Source of the DNA: Gymnopilus junonius
Taxonomy: Eukaryota > Basidiomycota > Agaricomycetes > Agaricales > Galerinaceae
Direction: 5' to 3'
NCBI GenBank assembly: GCA_015501075.1
Contig: JADNYJ010000021.1
Span: 1-64,000, forward strand
DNA: 64,000 nucleotides
A program made the translations under genes and the position numbers. Positions 44,139-55,239 of this stretch are shown one piece after another. A model generated the notes under the pieces. The model searched no databases, was not told where the DNA came from, and was given only the letters and a program-made list of their open reading frames with translations. Position 1 is the stretch's first letter; each line of letters begins with the position of its first letter.

Positions 44139-45278
44139 CGTCTCTTCCCCACTCTCTCTTTCCCCAGATTTCCCCTGTCTCCCCTGCGAGAATGGGGCCC
44201 CGGGTGCGATGTTGCACGGACAACTCGATAACAGTGGCCAGTGCTCTTTAGTGCTACGCAGGGAGGTATTCTATGCGGGAGCTATGTTCAAATGCATATC
44301 GACATTGAATAAACGCCCGTGAATTTGCCTTTCTACATGCATGCTTGAACCGTGTCAAGAAAACCCTTTGGGTTCGCAGCACCAGCGAAGTTGCTGAGGA
44401 TCATTCGGACGCGATGGAATTATAACAATGGCAGTAAACCTCTTTAGGCGAATAACGTTTCACCCAGGCGCTCAACGCTCAATGATGACTATGTCCTGAG
44501 AGGACGATACTACCTACTCTAGATATACTACTCTCGCAAAAACTTAGACCCTGTTACCCTCATACGAGGAACAGTCCCAGCACATTTCTCCTGGTCTAAA
44601 AGTCATATAGGAATTTCCAAAGAGGTCGATTGAATGCTTTCTGACACGACTTGAATCTAGTAGATCATGTTCGAAGGGATCTTATAGCACGACTGCGCCT
44701 TTGAGAATGGATTCGTTCGACCTTTGATAGATGTAAACTTTGCACTGGCGACATTAGCCTTTCTGGGCCAGGTATGTGGCGGAAAAATTTTAGGTTCAGA
44801 AAAACGTCATGCCAATAGAAGTTCCTACGAGATGATAAACGTGAAGTGGGCGTTGCGTAGATGGGGAGGACAAAAACAAATTGAAATCTGAATATTTTTC
44901 GGCAGCTTCGAAACTAATCACATGATGAACCGACTCCCACAACGCGTGACGCATTGTGACCAAGCGCGTTCCCTCCCTCCCACCATCCCGAATTGGCTGT
45001 TCGCGTCCACGAAGCTTTCTATCCTCTTCCAGCAGTTGCTGTACTATGGCCATAGTAAGGTGACTAATAAAGGTATGCATTTTTGTCTACGTAACCGATA
45101 ATTGCTCTGAGAAAGTACTTGTAAAGGCTTGAAAAGCGTCGGACGATGGTTGACTCGAAACCACCATCTTGACTGCGCTTTCGTCTCTTATTTTCAAAGC
45201 TTCGGAGCTATTCAACGACTTACATCTTGCGACTTTTACTTTGGGCTACACCTATACATTTGCAAGTGAAGCGGCACG
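44139..45278. other. Intergenic; one doubtful minus-strand ORF
   Basis: A minus-strand frame, 44796-45080, reads MAIVQQLLEEDRKLRGREQP with a polar, charged composition but no known domain and no supporting splice structure. Otherwise no gene or RNA was seen between the transposon and the membrane-protein gene. Confidence 0.3.
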
Positions 45279-47785
45279 ATGTCAGTCGAATCTTCCGGTG
45301 TACCGTTTCCTTCCATGGACGACATGGACGACATGCCGGAAATTCCAGCACTAGAATCCTCTAGTCCGACTCCAGGTATGCGCTTCTTGGAAGTCGTCAC
45401 GAATTTCGACTAAGTTTTTCTCACCAGAGCCTATCGTCATCTCAGCGACTGACACAGGAAGTCCAGGTGAGCAGACTCTCAATTTTATCACACTTTTCTG
45501 TAATTACCCAATTTATATAGTGCAATCTAACACTTCGTCTTCAAAGTTGACATCATCGGACAAGTTGTCTACTCTGCCTCCTCCCACCAGGCTCGAAAAC
45601 GCCAATGTGTTCAGCCATCCTCTTAGGTCGCCTGATTTTTCTTCTGTCAACTTTAATCGTGGATGGCGGCGTAGTCTTGACGCCGTGACCTCTTTTCCGG
45701 CTTTTTTCGGTGCAGGTCATGGTCCACCGACTCTCAATCACGATGTGTGGGCTAGACCATCGAATGCGCTTGGTGTACGGCGTTCTATCCACCAGAGCCA
45801 AGGCTCGCTTGATGACAGCTTGACTGGCGGGGAGACCCCACGACAGAGGATCTCGTACGATGGTGATCGTAGCACGCCGACAGCGCGTCCCACTGGGCAA
45901 GGTGCGTGGGCCTTAATCTCTTTTCTTGGAGTTTTATTAATAATTGTTTTAGCGTTCCCCAGATCTCGAGGAAGTGACCCATCCGCCCCTTCTCCTCTTC
46001 GTACCTCTCCTTTTGGAGGACGTCGTGATAGAGAAGAATTGGCTCCGCATCCTCAGCAAATCAGTTCACAGTCTCCTTCACAATCAAGGTCGAGGGCAGC
46101 TTCTCCACTCCGTATACTACAACAATTGTCCTCAGGGTTTCATCGACATCGTTCTGAACCTGAAGAACCGTTTGTCCCGGTGGACCCTTTCAGATTCAAA
46201 TCTCGATTTCCACTTGGTGGCCAGCCTCCTCGACCTCCAGATGACATTGAGATGGGTGCATCTGCCTCAAGCGGTGCCTACGACTGTGACGACCTTCTGC
46301 CCGTCGACTCCATGCGCTCTCTTTTTTACGATTCCCGCCTCTTTATCACAGACATTTTACCTCGCGAAATTTATCTAAACTTCCTGCTTCGTCTGCCTGC
46401 GATGTATTTCTCGCGCGTGGCTCGCATCTTTGAGGATGCCAACGTGAGCAAGCCAGATATCTTGAGGATGATCAACACCTCAGGAGGAAGCGTGCGGCAA
46501 CCTTCTGGTGTTCCTCCCATACCCGTTGGAGGATCGATGGACCCAAATTTGCAGACTCATGGCGCTGCGGCGGGCGTCACGTCTGGCAATGGCTTTTCAG
46601 CGCAGGTTGGACCCGGAGCTGCTCCTGCTGCTGCTGCGCTGATGCATATGCCACTTCCGTTTCCGGACGAATGGACGCCTCCTCTAGTATCGCCTGCCTT
46701 GATCCGCTTCAAGCATTCCTGGGAAGCGTTCATCGACTCTCTGGTGAAAGAATGGAAGACGCTTAATGTGGTCTCGGCGCTGCTGGCTTCGTAAGTTTTC
46801 TTTAATCTATGTTAAATTTTCGATTATTTTAAAATGATGGTTTATTCCTGTTAGCGCAATCATGACCATCTTTCAGGTGCCTGATGCCGCTGGCGACCCT
46901 GTTACACGGACGTTGGCTTTATTGTCGTTGATCTCCTCGTTGTTCAGTCTATCTTACGGATGCATGTACATTGTGCGGTTTGGCATGATGCGCAGTATGT
47001 TTCATGCCTCTCGGTGGGCTGAGGTGCGTTCGATAAGTTTCGTTCTGAAAATATGACGTTCATGGATTTGCACAGCAAGCGCAGAAGACAAAGACGTTGA
47101 TATGGTGGAATGTGTGGGTATTGCTTGCAATGCCAGTGGTGTGGATGGCATGGTTCGAGTTACATTTCCTTGAAATAAATAAACATATTAACTAAACTGC
47201 AGGTCTATGTTACTATTCATCTCAGCCATCCTGTCATTCGTATGGAGAACAGGTTCCGTCCTCGACCCAGCAAACCCATCGCCTCTTGGCCCTCGGTTGG
47301 CGTTGGCTCTGCGCATCCTGATCACCTCTGCTTTTGCCTTGGGAATGATCTATCTCTGCATGATCATCAAGACTTTGAAGAAGTATGGCTCTCATCAGAG
47401 TTCGACAAAGGCAATTCTTCTAGCGGGGCTCACCACGAACACGCGCACTGGCATCGGAAGCCCGAGAGAAATGACACACAAGTTGAATGTTGACGACGAT
47501 GAGAGAAAGTTGGGTGGTGTTGACGATGAGATGACGGAACGGGGGCGAAGCCGAGAACGAGAAAGAAGCCGATCTGCGCATAAGAAGAGTGGGAAGCATA
47601 AGATATGGAGCTTGAGAGATACTGGAAGGAAGGAACACGGATCTAGGAGGGGTGCTTTGGGTCCTCTGTTTGGGTTTGGGGTTGGCACTTCGAAATCTCA
47701 TTCCGGAGATGGGCTGCAGGATGTAGAAGTGGAATTGGACTTGAAGAGTCAAGCGAGTGTTGTCGTCGAGGCATTGAACAAATGA
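45279..47785 (+). CDS. Conserved agaricomycete membrane protein (727 aa), function unknown
   Basis: Seven exons (45279-45375, 45428-45466, 45521-45901, 45953-46790, 46855-47023, 47076-47152, 47203-47785) sum to 2184 nt. The N-terminal 300 residues are disordered and Ser/Pro/Arg-rich (SRSRAASPLRILQQLSSG). A membrane-associated middle segment follows (DILPREIYLNFLLRLPAMY, FKHSWEAFIDSLVKEWKTLN). C-terminal hydrophobic helices are TLALLSLISSLFSLSYGCMY, WWNVWVLLAMPVVWMAWSML and ALRILITSAFALGMIYLCMI. The tail is basic (RSRERERSRSAHKKSGKHK). I do not recognise a named domain. Topology suggests an organelle or plasma-membrane protein with long cytosolic tails. No disruption. Confidence 0.75.
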
Positions 47786-47972
47786 TTATATAGGTGAATC
47801 AGCGTCATACTATTGTAATTATTTCTTTAAGTTTTCAGTGTGCTTTTTGCATGCCGAGTCTGATTATCGGCAACCGAGGTGGATACGCGGTCGCGTTTAT
47901 ATCACGTTACGCTGTTGTTCAACAACATTTTCCCATGGAGCGTGAATTCTGCCTCTGACATCGACGACTAGG

Positions 47973-49428
47973 ATGGTGATGAAACCACCTGAGAACCACC
48001 CCACCATTCCCCAGGAAATTATCGACTTCGTTATCGATATAATTGCCCTAGAGGGCCTTGACCTTCGAAACAGACACTGCGAAATTGTTCTTTGGTTTCA
48101 ACACGGTTCAAGGATCGATGCAGGAAACACCTATTCTCTGAAATCGAGTTTCGAGGAGGGAATGGCTCACGGAAAAGGGCGAAGAGACTCTTTAAGGTTC
48201 TACAATCAAACGAGCATCTTGTACTCGGCATCCACTCCTTCAAGATTATTTTTATTTTTTTCTGACAGAGTGCAACGATTGGAGTCAGCCGGGATTCTGA
48301 CCATCCTTTGTATGCTTTCGTGGAAAGTCATGTTGAACATATGTCGAAATCTGGGTAGGCGACGTATTTATTTGCTGGACGTCCTAGAACTTTTAACGCG
48401 TTCGCCTCTTCATAAATTCGCATTCGAGGTCCGAAATGGGATCCTGCATTGGAGTGTGGTCAAAGGTCGCGCCCTTGCCATTTTTTCTGCAATCCGGTCA
48501 CTCCCTTCTCTCAGATCCCTGTCTTTTGTCAACGTCCATGACCTTGACCGATCCTTAGTATTTGGGGAAAATATAGACCGCAATCAGGGTCTACAAGAGT
48601 TGAACCTATGGGATGTTTCAATGATGGACGACTCGGACAGTATAATACCCGGTACCCCAGCCTTCAATATTGCACCTCAAAACTGGGAAGAACTTGAATA
48701 CCTGGGGATTCGTACCCCGGAAGAGTACATTCGTATTCTTTCACTTGACTCTTCCTCCTTTCCTCGACTGAGAACGCTAGTGGTTGGCTTCCCTGCGTTT
48801 ACTTCGGAGGTACCTGAATTCTTTAAGATAATGAATAATTTCGCTCCGACCTTGACTACGCTCGAGATTCACGATATTTATGCAACAGGTGAGTTGAAGT
48901 TGCTGTTCTTAGATATCGTCAAACTCTTAATGTTCACCTCACCTCAACGCAGGTTTCAGACCGAACGGGCAATTACCGTCATCTTTAAGCGATCTGTATA
49001 ATTTACGGAAGCTTACACTTTGTGCGACATACAATCGTCCTCGTCTTTTGGTCTATGCCTCTCTCGAAATGATGGCCCATCTTCTGGAATCAGGCACCTC
49101 CTCCCTTCCCATTGAAGATATATCGATTACATTGGTATTAGCGTCTATCATTGCGAATGACGTGCCCCATATACATCAAGAGCAGAATGAACTACTCCTT
49201 CAAAGTGCGGTGGCTCTTGATCAGGTGCTGACCAGTGCAAAGCTTGTCAATCTAAAGAGGGTGGCTTTCACTTTGAAATTGACTACAAACTTTTCAAAGC
49301 ATGCGAACTTCTCTACACAAGACATACACCCTATTGGCATTGATAGCTACATACGCCATAACCTTCTCCCAACTACGTCGACATTTCCTTCAATTGATTT
49401 GAGAGATTCCATTGAGATTTTTTCTTAA
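47973..49428 (+). CDS. F-box-like/LRR protein with an out-of-frame N-terminal stretch
   Basis: Two exons (47973-48888, 48953-49428) give 1392 nt, 463 aa. The N-terminus IPQEIIDFVIDIIALEG is the usual F-box-like opening of agaricomycete proteins. The segment that should follow (a CSLVSxxF..CRKHLFS block) is present only in another frame, about 48075-48255: LRNCSLVSTRFKDRC, then RKHLFSEIEFRGGNGSRKRA. After that the original frame again reads family-like (PLHKFAFEVRNG, RSLPSLRSLSFVNVHDLDRS, FPRLRTLVVGF). Two offsetting indels therefore leave the ORF open but scramble about 60 residues. Either a decaying gene or sequence error. SCF-type substrate binding would be the family role. Confidence 0.6.
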
Positions 49429-49842
49429 TGTCGAGGCTATCAATGATCTCCTTTACTCATCCTACAAGTACCCAATAAATTTGAATTGATTATTCACATT
49501 TTCTTGTTCCAATAATGTTTGAAGTTTCAACGTTCAAATATGACAATTCAACTGACGGCCCAAAACATCCGAGATCCCTGTCTGGATTATTTCTAGTTAT
49601 CAACGTCGTGCTATATTGTACGAAAGCGTTAACTATAAGCATGAATCATGACATGCATGACAAGCACGGTAGGTATTAGCTAGGTAACTTACGTAACAAC
49701 TATAAGCGCATTCCTAACTCCTCGAGTTTGGCGGCTTCTACTCAACTTTCATCATCTGGCAATCTCAAGATCATACGCAGATCGTACTGTGTACCGTACT
49801 TGATCTAATAACTACAAGTCCATAGCCCACTGGGTTCATATC
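49429..49842. other. Intergenic, no gene seen
   Basis: AT-rich spacer between the two F-box-type genes, with short palindromic words (GACATGCATGACAAGCA at about 49650). Nothing coding. Confidence 0.4.
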
Positions 49843-51663
49843 ATGGGCTCACTCCCAATGAAAAGCGAACATTGCGGGGTCCAATTCTCAGCGATCACTT
49901 CATGTTCGGACCCCTCCCTGGAACCAGAAGAAGCATTGCGCTTAATTGACCTCGAACTCGCAGAACATTTCAAATCAGTTGCAGTGTTGACTCGCCTCAG
50001 AGGCCGCATAACCAACTTCTGCTTGCCGGTTTCAAGGCTTCCTGCTGAAGTCCTTGCAAGAATATTTACCACGTATCAAGACGCAGTGATGAAAGAAAGA
50101 CATGCCCGACCTATGGCATGGATCTCCATAACTCATGTATGTCAGCACTGGCGAGAGATAGCTGTCAATTACCCCCTCCTGTGGACTCATATCGACTTCC
50201 GTTATCCTCGCTGGGCAGAGGAGATGCTTCTACGGTCAAAACCGTCGGACCTTGTGGTGCATATTGATTCTGAAGCACAAGTTTTTACATCTCATGGACA
50301 GGATATCGAAGCCTTTAAAGTGGTGCAAATCTTTTTCCAACAACATTTAACTCGTGCTGTCGAGATTGTGCTTACAGGTATCGATGACATTGATTTGTTC
50401 CAGGCCATGGTAATTTGTTTACCCGTAACACCTGTCCCCAGACTGCGCGTTTTGACTTTGGGGGGGTGGGGCTCCCCTCCTCTGGATGCGGATTACATCG
50501 ACACAATCGAACTCATGGAAGCTAGATTGACTAACACTGTATCGTTAACGACATTGGAGGTAGATGACGCAATGGAATGGGACTCCAAACTTTTAACAGG
50601 CCTGATCCATCTCTCTGTCACTAACAGTTTGGACGAGGAATTTGAACGACGACCTTCACAGCTTTCGTTCACAAAAGCCCTTGGACGTCTGGATACCCTC
50701 CAGCGTCTCGGACTAAGTTATGCACTCCCGCGACCATCTGATGAGCAGCGCACTTCAAATGACGATGTCAATGTTGCTCTGCCTAACCTTCAAAAGGTTA
50801 AATTAACAGACACGGTCTCATTGGTACTAGATTTCCTCCGCCAAGTGTCCATTCCGGCCACAACTCCGATCGACTTATGTTGCGCCATTCTCTCGCCAAC
50901 CCAGGATCCATTCTTAGAGGTAGTCTCAAAAGCAGCTGCTCACATTCGTCGGTTCGCCTCTCATCCGAGTACTGAACAAAGGCCGCCGAAGATTCGGGCT
51001 GCAGAAGTAGAACTGAATCCAGAATTTTTCGACTTGCGGGTCTGGACGACTTACAAAGTTCATGGGAGATCGGAAATTCGACACTGCGATATTCCTGGAA
51101 GCCATCCTCATTTCATGAGGTTGAATTTTGACTCAGAACCGGTTCCGTTGCACGATGATGTAGCGATTAAAATCGTGGAGGAAGTTTGGAGATCCTTCCC
51201 ATTCCAGAATCTCAAGGCTCTTCATATCGATTCGCAGGAATCAAACTACCTGCGACGACTAAGTTCCTCTACTTTCACCGAGATATTTGAAACACTAGTT
51301 CGTCTATCTTCACTTTACGTCACTGGTCCCATCATCGAATCGATCATTCCTGCTTTGACTCCCGAACTTGATCACAAAGCTGAAGATCCAAGTTTAACTC
51401 AACGCATGCACGTCCTTCCCTCTCTTCATTTTTTGCAAGTCATCAATATCACGTTCGATGACGTTTTTACTATTCGGTCTTTTAAACTATTTCTAAGAGG
51501 AAGAGCTCGCATCGGCCATGGCCTCAAAGTCCTACATCTTATCGACGGGCGGGTTCGCACAGAAGAGGACCCGCTTACGTTGAAGAGATATGTAAAATCC
51601 TTCTCATGGAAAGAACGGGACTACAGCGGGGTCTCAGATGACATCGATCTCTTGCCTGCCTGA
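49843..51663 (+). CDS. F-box-like domain protein (606 aa), intronless
   Basis: A single uninterrupted ORF. After a 60-residue N-terminus with a coiled-coil-like part (EEALRLIDLELAEHFKS), the F-box-like motif reads VSRLPAEVLARIFTTYQDAV and ISITHVCQHWREIAVNYPLL (residues about 63-110), then WTHIDF. The rest has irregular leucine-rich repeats (FTKALGRLDTLQRLGL, LPNLQKVKLTDTVSLVLDFL). This is the same architecture as 6256-7956 on the other strand, which shares HVCxHWRxxAxxYxxLW, though the bodies differ. It probably recruits an unknown substrate to an SCF ubiquitin ligase. Confidence 0.85.
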   Translation: MGSLPMKSEHCGVQFSAITSCSDPSLEPEEALRLIDLELAEHFKSVAVLTRLRGRITNFCLPVSRLPAEVLARIFTTYQDAVMKERHARPMAWISITHVCQHWREIAVNYPLLWTHIDFRYPRWAEEMLLRSKPSDLVVHIDSEAQVFTSHGQDIEAFKVVQIFFQQHLTRAVEIVLTGIDDIDLFQAMVICLPVTPVPRLRVLTLGGWGSPPLDADYIDTIELMEARLTNTVSLTTLEVDDAMEWDSKLLTGLIHLSVTNSLDEEFERRPSQLSFTKALGRLDTLQRLGLSYALPRPSDEQRTSNDDVNVALPNLQKVKLTDTVSLVLDFLRQVSIPATTPIDLCCAILSPTQDPFLEVVSKAAAHIRRFASHPSTEQRPPKIRAAEVELNPEFFDLRVWTTYKVHGRSEIRHCDIPGSHPHFMRLNFDSEPVPLHDDVAIKIVEEVWRSFPFQNLKALHIDSQESNYLRRLSSSTFTEIFETLVRLSSLYVTGPIIESIIPALTPELDHKAEDPSLTQRMHVLPSLHFLQVINITFDDVFTIRSFKLFLRGRARIGHGLKVLHLIDGRVRTEEDPLTLKRYVKSFSWKERDYSGVSDDIDLLPA

Positions 51664-51937
51664 AGTAACCCCTCATGCACAATGATCAAAGCTGTGGAAA
51701 AATACGGATTACTGGTAATGCGACATGTACCACGTAGGTATGATACGGTCATACACAATCTTGCTCAAAATAAGTACACATCTAATGACTTGATAAAATA
51801 ATCAGCATCCGCATCTACCTGTAAACAAGTAATCAGACAAGTCGTCGAGAGGTAGCTGACACGAATCTTAGTGCTCACGTTGATCGCGACTAGTCTTTCC
51901 TCATCAATCATGTAAGTGTGATAGAACTGCCCAAGCT

Positions 51938-52514
51938 CTAGACTTGAGCATCTGTAGAAAGTTTCGTGACGACTTCAGTCAGGAAAATATTGTCAGATAT
52001 GAACGAGGCGTCCGCGTGTAAATTGTCCTCAGCCTCAGAATGGGTTTTTGGGAAGGATATCCTGGCCGCATTGAAGTCGAGAACGTCCACAGAGGTAGGA
52101 TCATCTGGTTTGATACACATAACCCGGTTTCCATGTGCGTATCTGATGTAATGAGATTGAATGAATAATGTTATCGAAAAAGAAAGCGATATCTGACCTT
52201 GACCAAGGCATCGGGTCTGAACACTGAAGAAACCTGGTCTCCGCTGCCCAACTATCCCACTCAACCTCCGCTATTCCAGTTGCATTTATGTATTTCAGGA
52301 GCCTGTGGTTGTGGATGAAGAGTTCATAGGATCTAGATTTATGACAATCATCACTGGGGAGAATATATGGATAACAATAATACATGGATACCCGTGTCAG
52401 CGAGCATTGAAAAGAGGGTGCCTTCTGGTGGTCTGGCATGAAGTGGACCCGAATTAATAGAAATTTCGACACGATAAGAGGGATGGATTGGTGGAAGGTG
52501 GAGACAAGCAGCAA
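51938..52514 (-). pseudogene. C-terminal fragment of an F-box-associated-type protein
   Basis: Two exons (52198-52514, 51938-52142) keep frame for 522 nt across a GTCAGA..CATCAG intron. The encoded text (CHKSRSYELFIHNHRLLKYI, EVEWDSWAAETRFLQC, AHGNRVMCIKPDDPTSVDVL, DFNAARISFP) resembles the end of beta-propeller-like C-terminal parts of agaricomycete F-box proteins, including the WDSWxxxTR and YGxRV words. There is no ATG and no F-box upstream in any frame I could find, so it is probably a truncated remnant. Confidence 0.45.
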
Positions 52515-54159
52515 GAATTGGCTCCGTAGTTAAGTATGAGGTTTGGGGGAAGGTATACAGAAGCAGTGCTCCGGAACGAGACGTTGAGGCTAAGAAGAAG
52601 ACACTTTAAGGGAGCAAACAAAACCCTTGGGGTTCGCCTGAGTCAGAATCCTTCAAATTAAATACACGTTGAAGTCAGAATATGATGTCTATAAAGGGAA
52701 AAAAAAACAGGATATTTGCCCGCCCTTGTGCCAATCCCAAATTAACAGTTTGTGGATTCCGTGATAAACGAACAAAGCGATGATGTTCTATGCTATATCA
52801 CATCAGAGGTTTACTAATACAAAGGGCCTTTAAATTTGAACAAAAGCTTTGAAATCCTGATTCTGCTGCGAGATTCCTCTGCATTTGAAATTTAAAGACC
52901 CTTTAAATTTATTTATAGAAATATAAAGGGTCTTTTTATTTCAACTGCGAAGAAATTCCACAGCTGTCTCCATACTTGAAATCTTTCATTCAGATTTAGA
53001 TACCCTTTATATTGCTAAGCTTCCGGTGTGTATGTAGGACAGCTTGCTGGGGCAATTGGGGCAAGGAAAGGACCCCGTCATCCAAATTCTGCCTCACAAG
53101 CGTTGGAAATGTCAAAATGTCATCTTGAGCCAATGGGTGAATTTCAATTGTGGACAGCGTCCGCAAATGCAGTCTCCATATCGGCTTTGTGGCAAAAAAA
53201 AAATATGCCAGAAAGTGAGTAAAGGTAAGACGGAATACATTATCTCATCAGCCTGCAGCATGATCAGAAGATCCTGCGTCAGGTCCATAGTAAATTCAAA
53301 CATAGGCGTGAATGGGTTCATGAAGAAGTGTTCCACAATGTGATGGTCCAGAGTACGAGGGAGACATAGTCTAGTTTAACCGTGATTTCGACCAAGACAT
53401 CTTGAGGAAGAAGATTGAGTGACACGGTCACCATCCTTGGACAGCCCAAACGCGACGCGGACTAGAGATTCAATTGCAGGTTTTCCAAGGGTTGTTTTCG
53501 ATACAGCAGTCGAAGTTCGTACAGTAGATCCAATGTCCACAAAACCATTCAAGCAAGTTCGAAGCAACGGTCTGGTTTGCTCACGTATATGGATTACATA
53601 AGTTAACTCCGCCGAGTAATCCGGACGGTTGCGGCTCCCCTCGTTCCAAAACACCAACAAAACTTGAACGAAACTGTAGGAAACTAACTCGCGCAAGCAG
53701 GTACCCCCAGTAATGCATCAGTTTTGAAAGCAGTACTGACTCAAACGGAACCGCGCACTAGGTAATTATGCGGACAATGGTCAGTAATTTAAGTGTCCCA
53801 TCATACCTAGGATTTATTGCCAGTAATTTATTAGGTGCCATCTATAGCCCTGGTAAGGGCCAATTGGAAAGGTTCTTTCTAGTGTCATAGATGGTCAAAA
53901 GTAAACCTATTAACGGATAATAGGATCCAATATTTATACGCCTATGCGTGGATGCCTCGTGGCCTTGGCCCACATTGTCCAAGCCGATGCGGAAAATCCT
54001 AGAGCAAAGTGACCTCCATGGGCCATTTTTCGATAATCGCAAGATGGCCTTCGTCACATTCCTCTACATATATAAGGGGTCGTTTAACAGGGCTTTGGAA
54101 GGTAAAACCCCAGTTTCTTCTTGGTACGACCCAAATTTTGATTGATCGTGATCACTGCG
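52515..54159. other. Gene-poor stretch with short inverted repeats
   Basis: Several frames (53044-53343 plus; 53376-53696 minus) have some protein-like text but no domain, start and splice set. They may be remnants of the missing N-terminal part of the FunK1-like gene or of another gene. No RNA seen. Confidence 0.3.
52815..52945. repeat. Clustered inverted copies of AAATTTAAAGGGTCTTT-like words
   Basis: GGGCCTTTAAATTTGAAC (52824), AAATTTAAAGACCCTTTAAA (52888) and TAAAGGGTCTTTTTATTT (52923) are forward and reverse versions of one word; TACCCTTTATATTG follows near 53002. They can fold into hairpins and could be the remains of a MITE. Confidence 0.4.
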
Positions 54160-55042
54160 ATGTACAAGGAATACCGTCAGCCCCGGAAAATTGAGTACTT
54201 TGAGAGTCCTCAGGAAATTCTGGCGGCCATTTTCGACGCAATATCCGGTATGCTGTGCCGCTTAAATATTTCTTGGCCGTCTGATCATAATATAATGACT
54301 TCATTCTCAATTGATAGAACATCAAAGAGTATGGAAATGCAGTGGCACAATCCACGGGAACATTAATCCCGATACACTTTTCATCGGTAGTTCTTCTCCA
54401 AACACCCGAGAGCGCGGATTTATCAAACCACCAACGCCCTATGACCAAGCCAACCCGATGTTCCAATCGGTAAATGCTCTGTCTCGAACGGTACTGCATC
54501 GCTCGAACGCCCTCCCGCTTGATTACCTCGACGACCTGGAGTCTTTTTACTATGTCATCGCGTGGTTAGCGTTAGCGTACATTGGTCCGGGTAGACGCCT
54601 ATCGAGACAGGATTTTCCTGACGTCCTTAAGCACTGGGCTTCGGATCCATATTCTCGTAAAGCTGTGCTTAAGAAGCAAGAAATACTACTCGGAGACGGG
54701 TTTGGGTGTAACAACTTGAACGTCTGCGTGTTCTTGTGTGGCCGAACCACGGAGAGGTTCCTACGGAAACTGCACGGTATCCTTCGTGCGCGATACCGCG
54801 AGAAGCTTTATTTTGGACGTGCTATGACTTGGGAAGAGATGAGCAAGGCTTCCGAGGTGGCGTATGGTGAATTCCTTTGGGAGATCCAGAGCATGATTGG
54901 GATTTTGGACGATATGGAGAGAAGTAAGCGTTCGCATGCGATGATTGTTTCGCATGGGGGTTTGTTCCCTGACGATCTGAAGATTTTGAAGAAGCGGTAC
55001 GAGACAATGGGATATAAATTCGATGAAGAGCCTGACTGGTAA
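54160..55042 (+). CDS. Truncated FunK1-like protein kinase, catalytic residue lost
   Basis: Two exons (54160-54247, 54318-55042) join to 813 nt, 270 aa. SPQEILAAIFDAIS and, after the intron, SGTIHGNINPDTLFIG correspond to the helix and catalytic loop of fungal FunK1 kinases, where HRDIS..N is expected. Here the motif is HGNIN, so the catalytic Asp is missing. LPLDYLDDLESFYYVIAWLA is the family's DLESF block. Usual FunK1 proteins are about 600-800 aa, so the whole N-lobe is absent. It is either a pseudokinase or a remnant; the ORF itself is intact. ATG 54160 was chosen as the nearest in-frame Met. Confidence 0.6.
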
Positions 55043-55239
55043 ATAGACCTCTAACAAAAGTATTCTCTAATAAATATACGGCGTATCATATGATAATAAT
55101 AAATTCCCTGGACCTTTTTTTTCCATGCAACCCTGAGGCCAGATTTGTTTGTCACCCATGACGACCCCTTTCCCCATTGTGGGTAGTGGTTAAAACGGGA
55201 GAGCGGTGATTCCCACGGGGCAACATTTGAACCACAACG

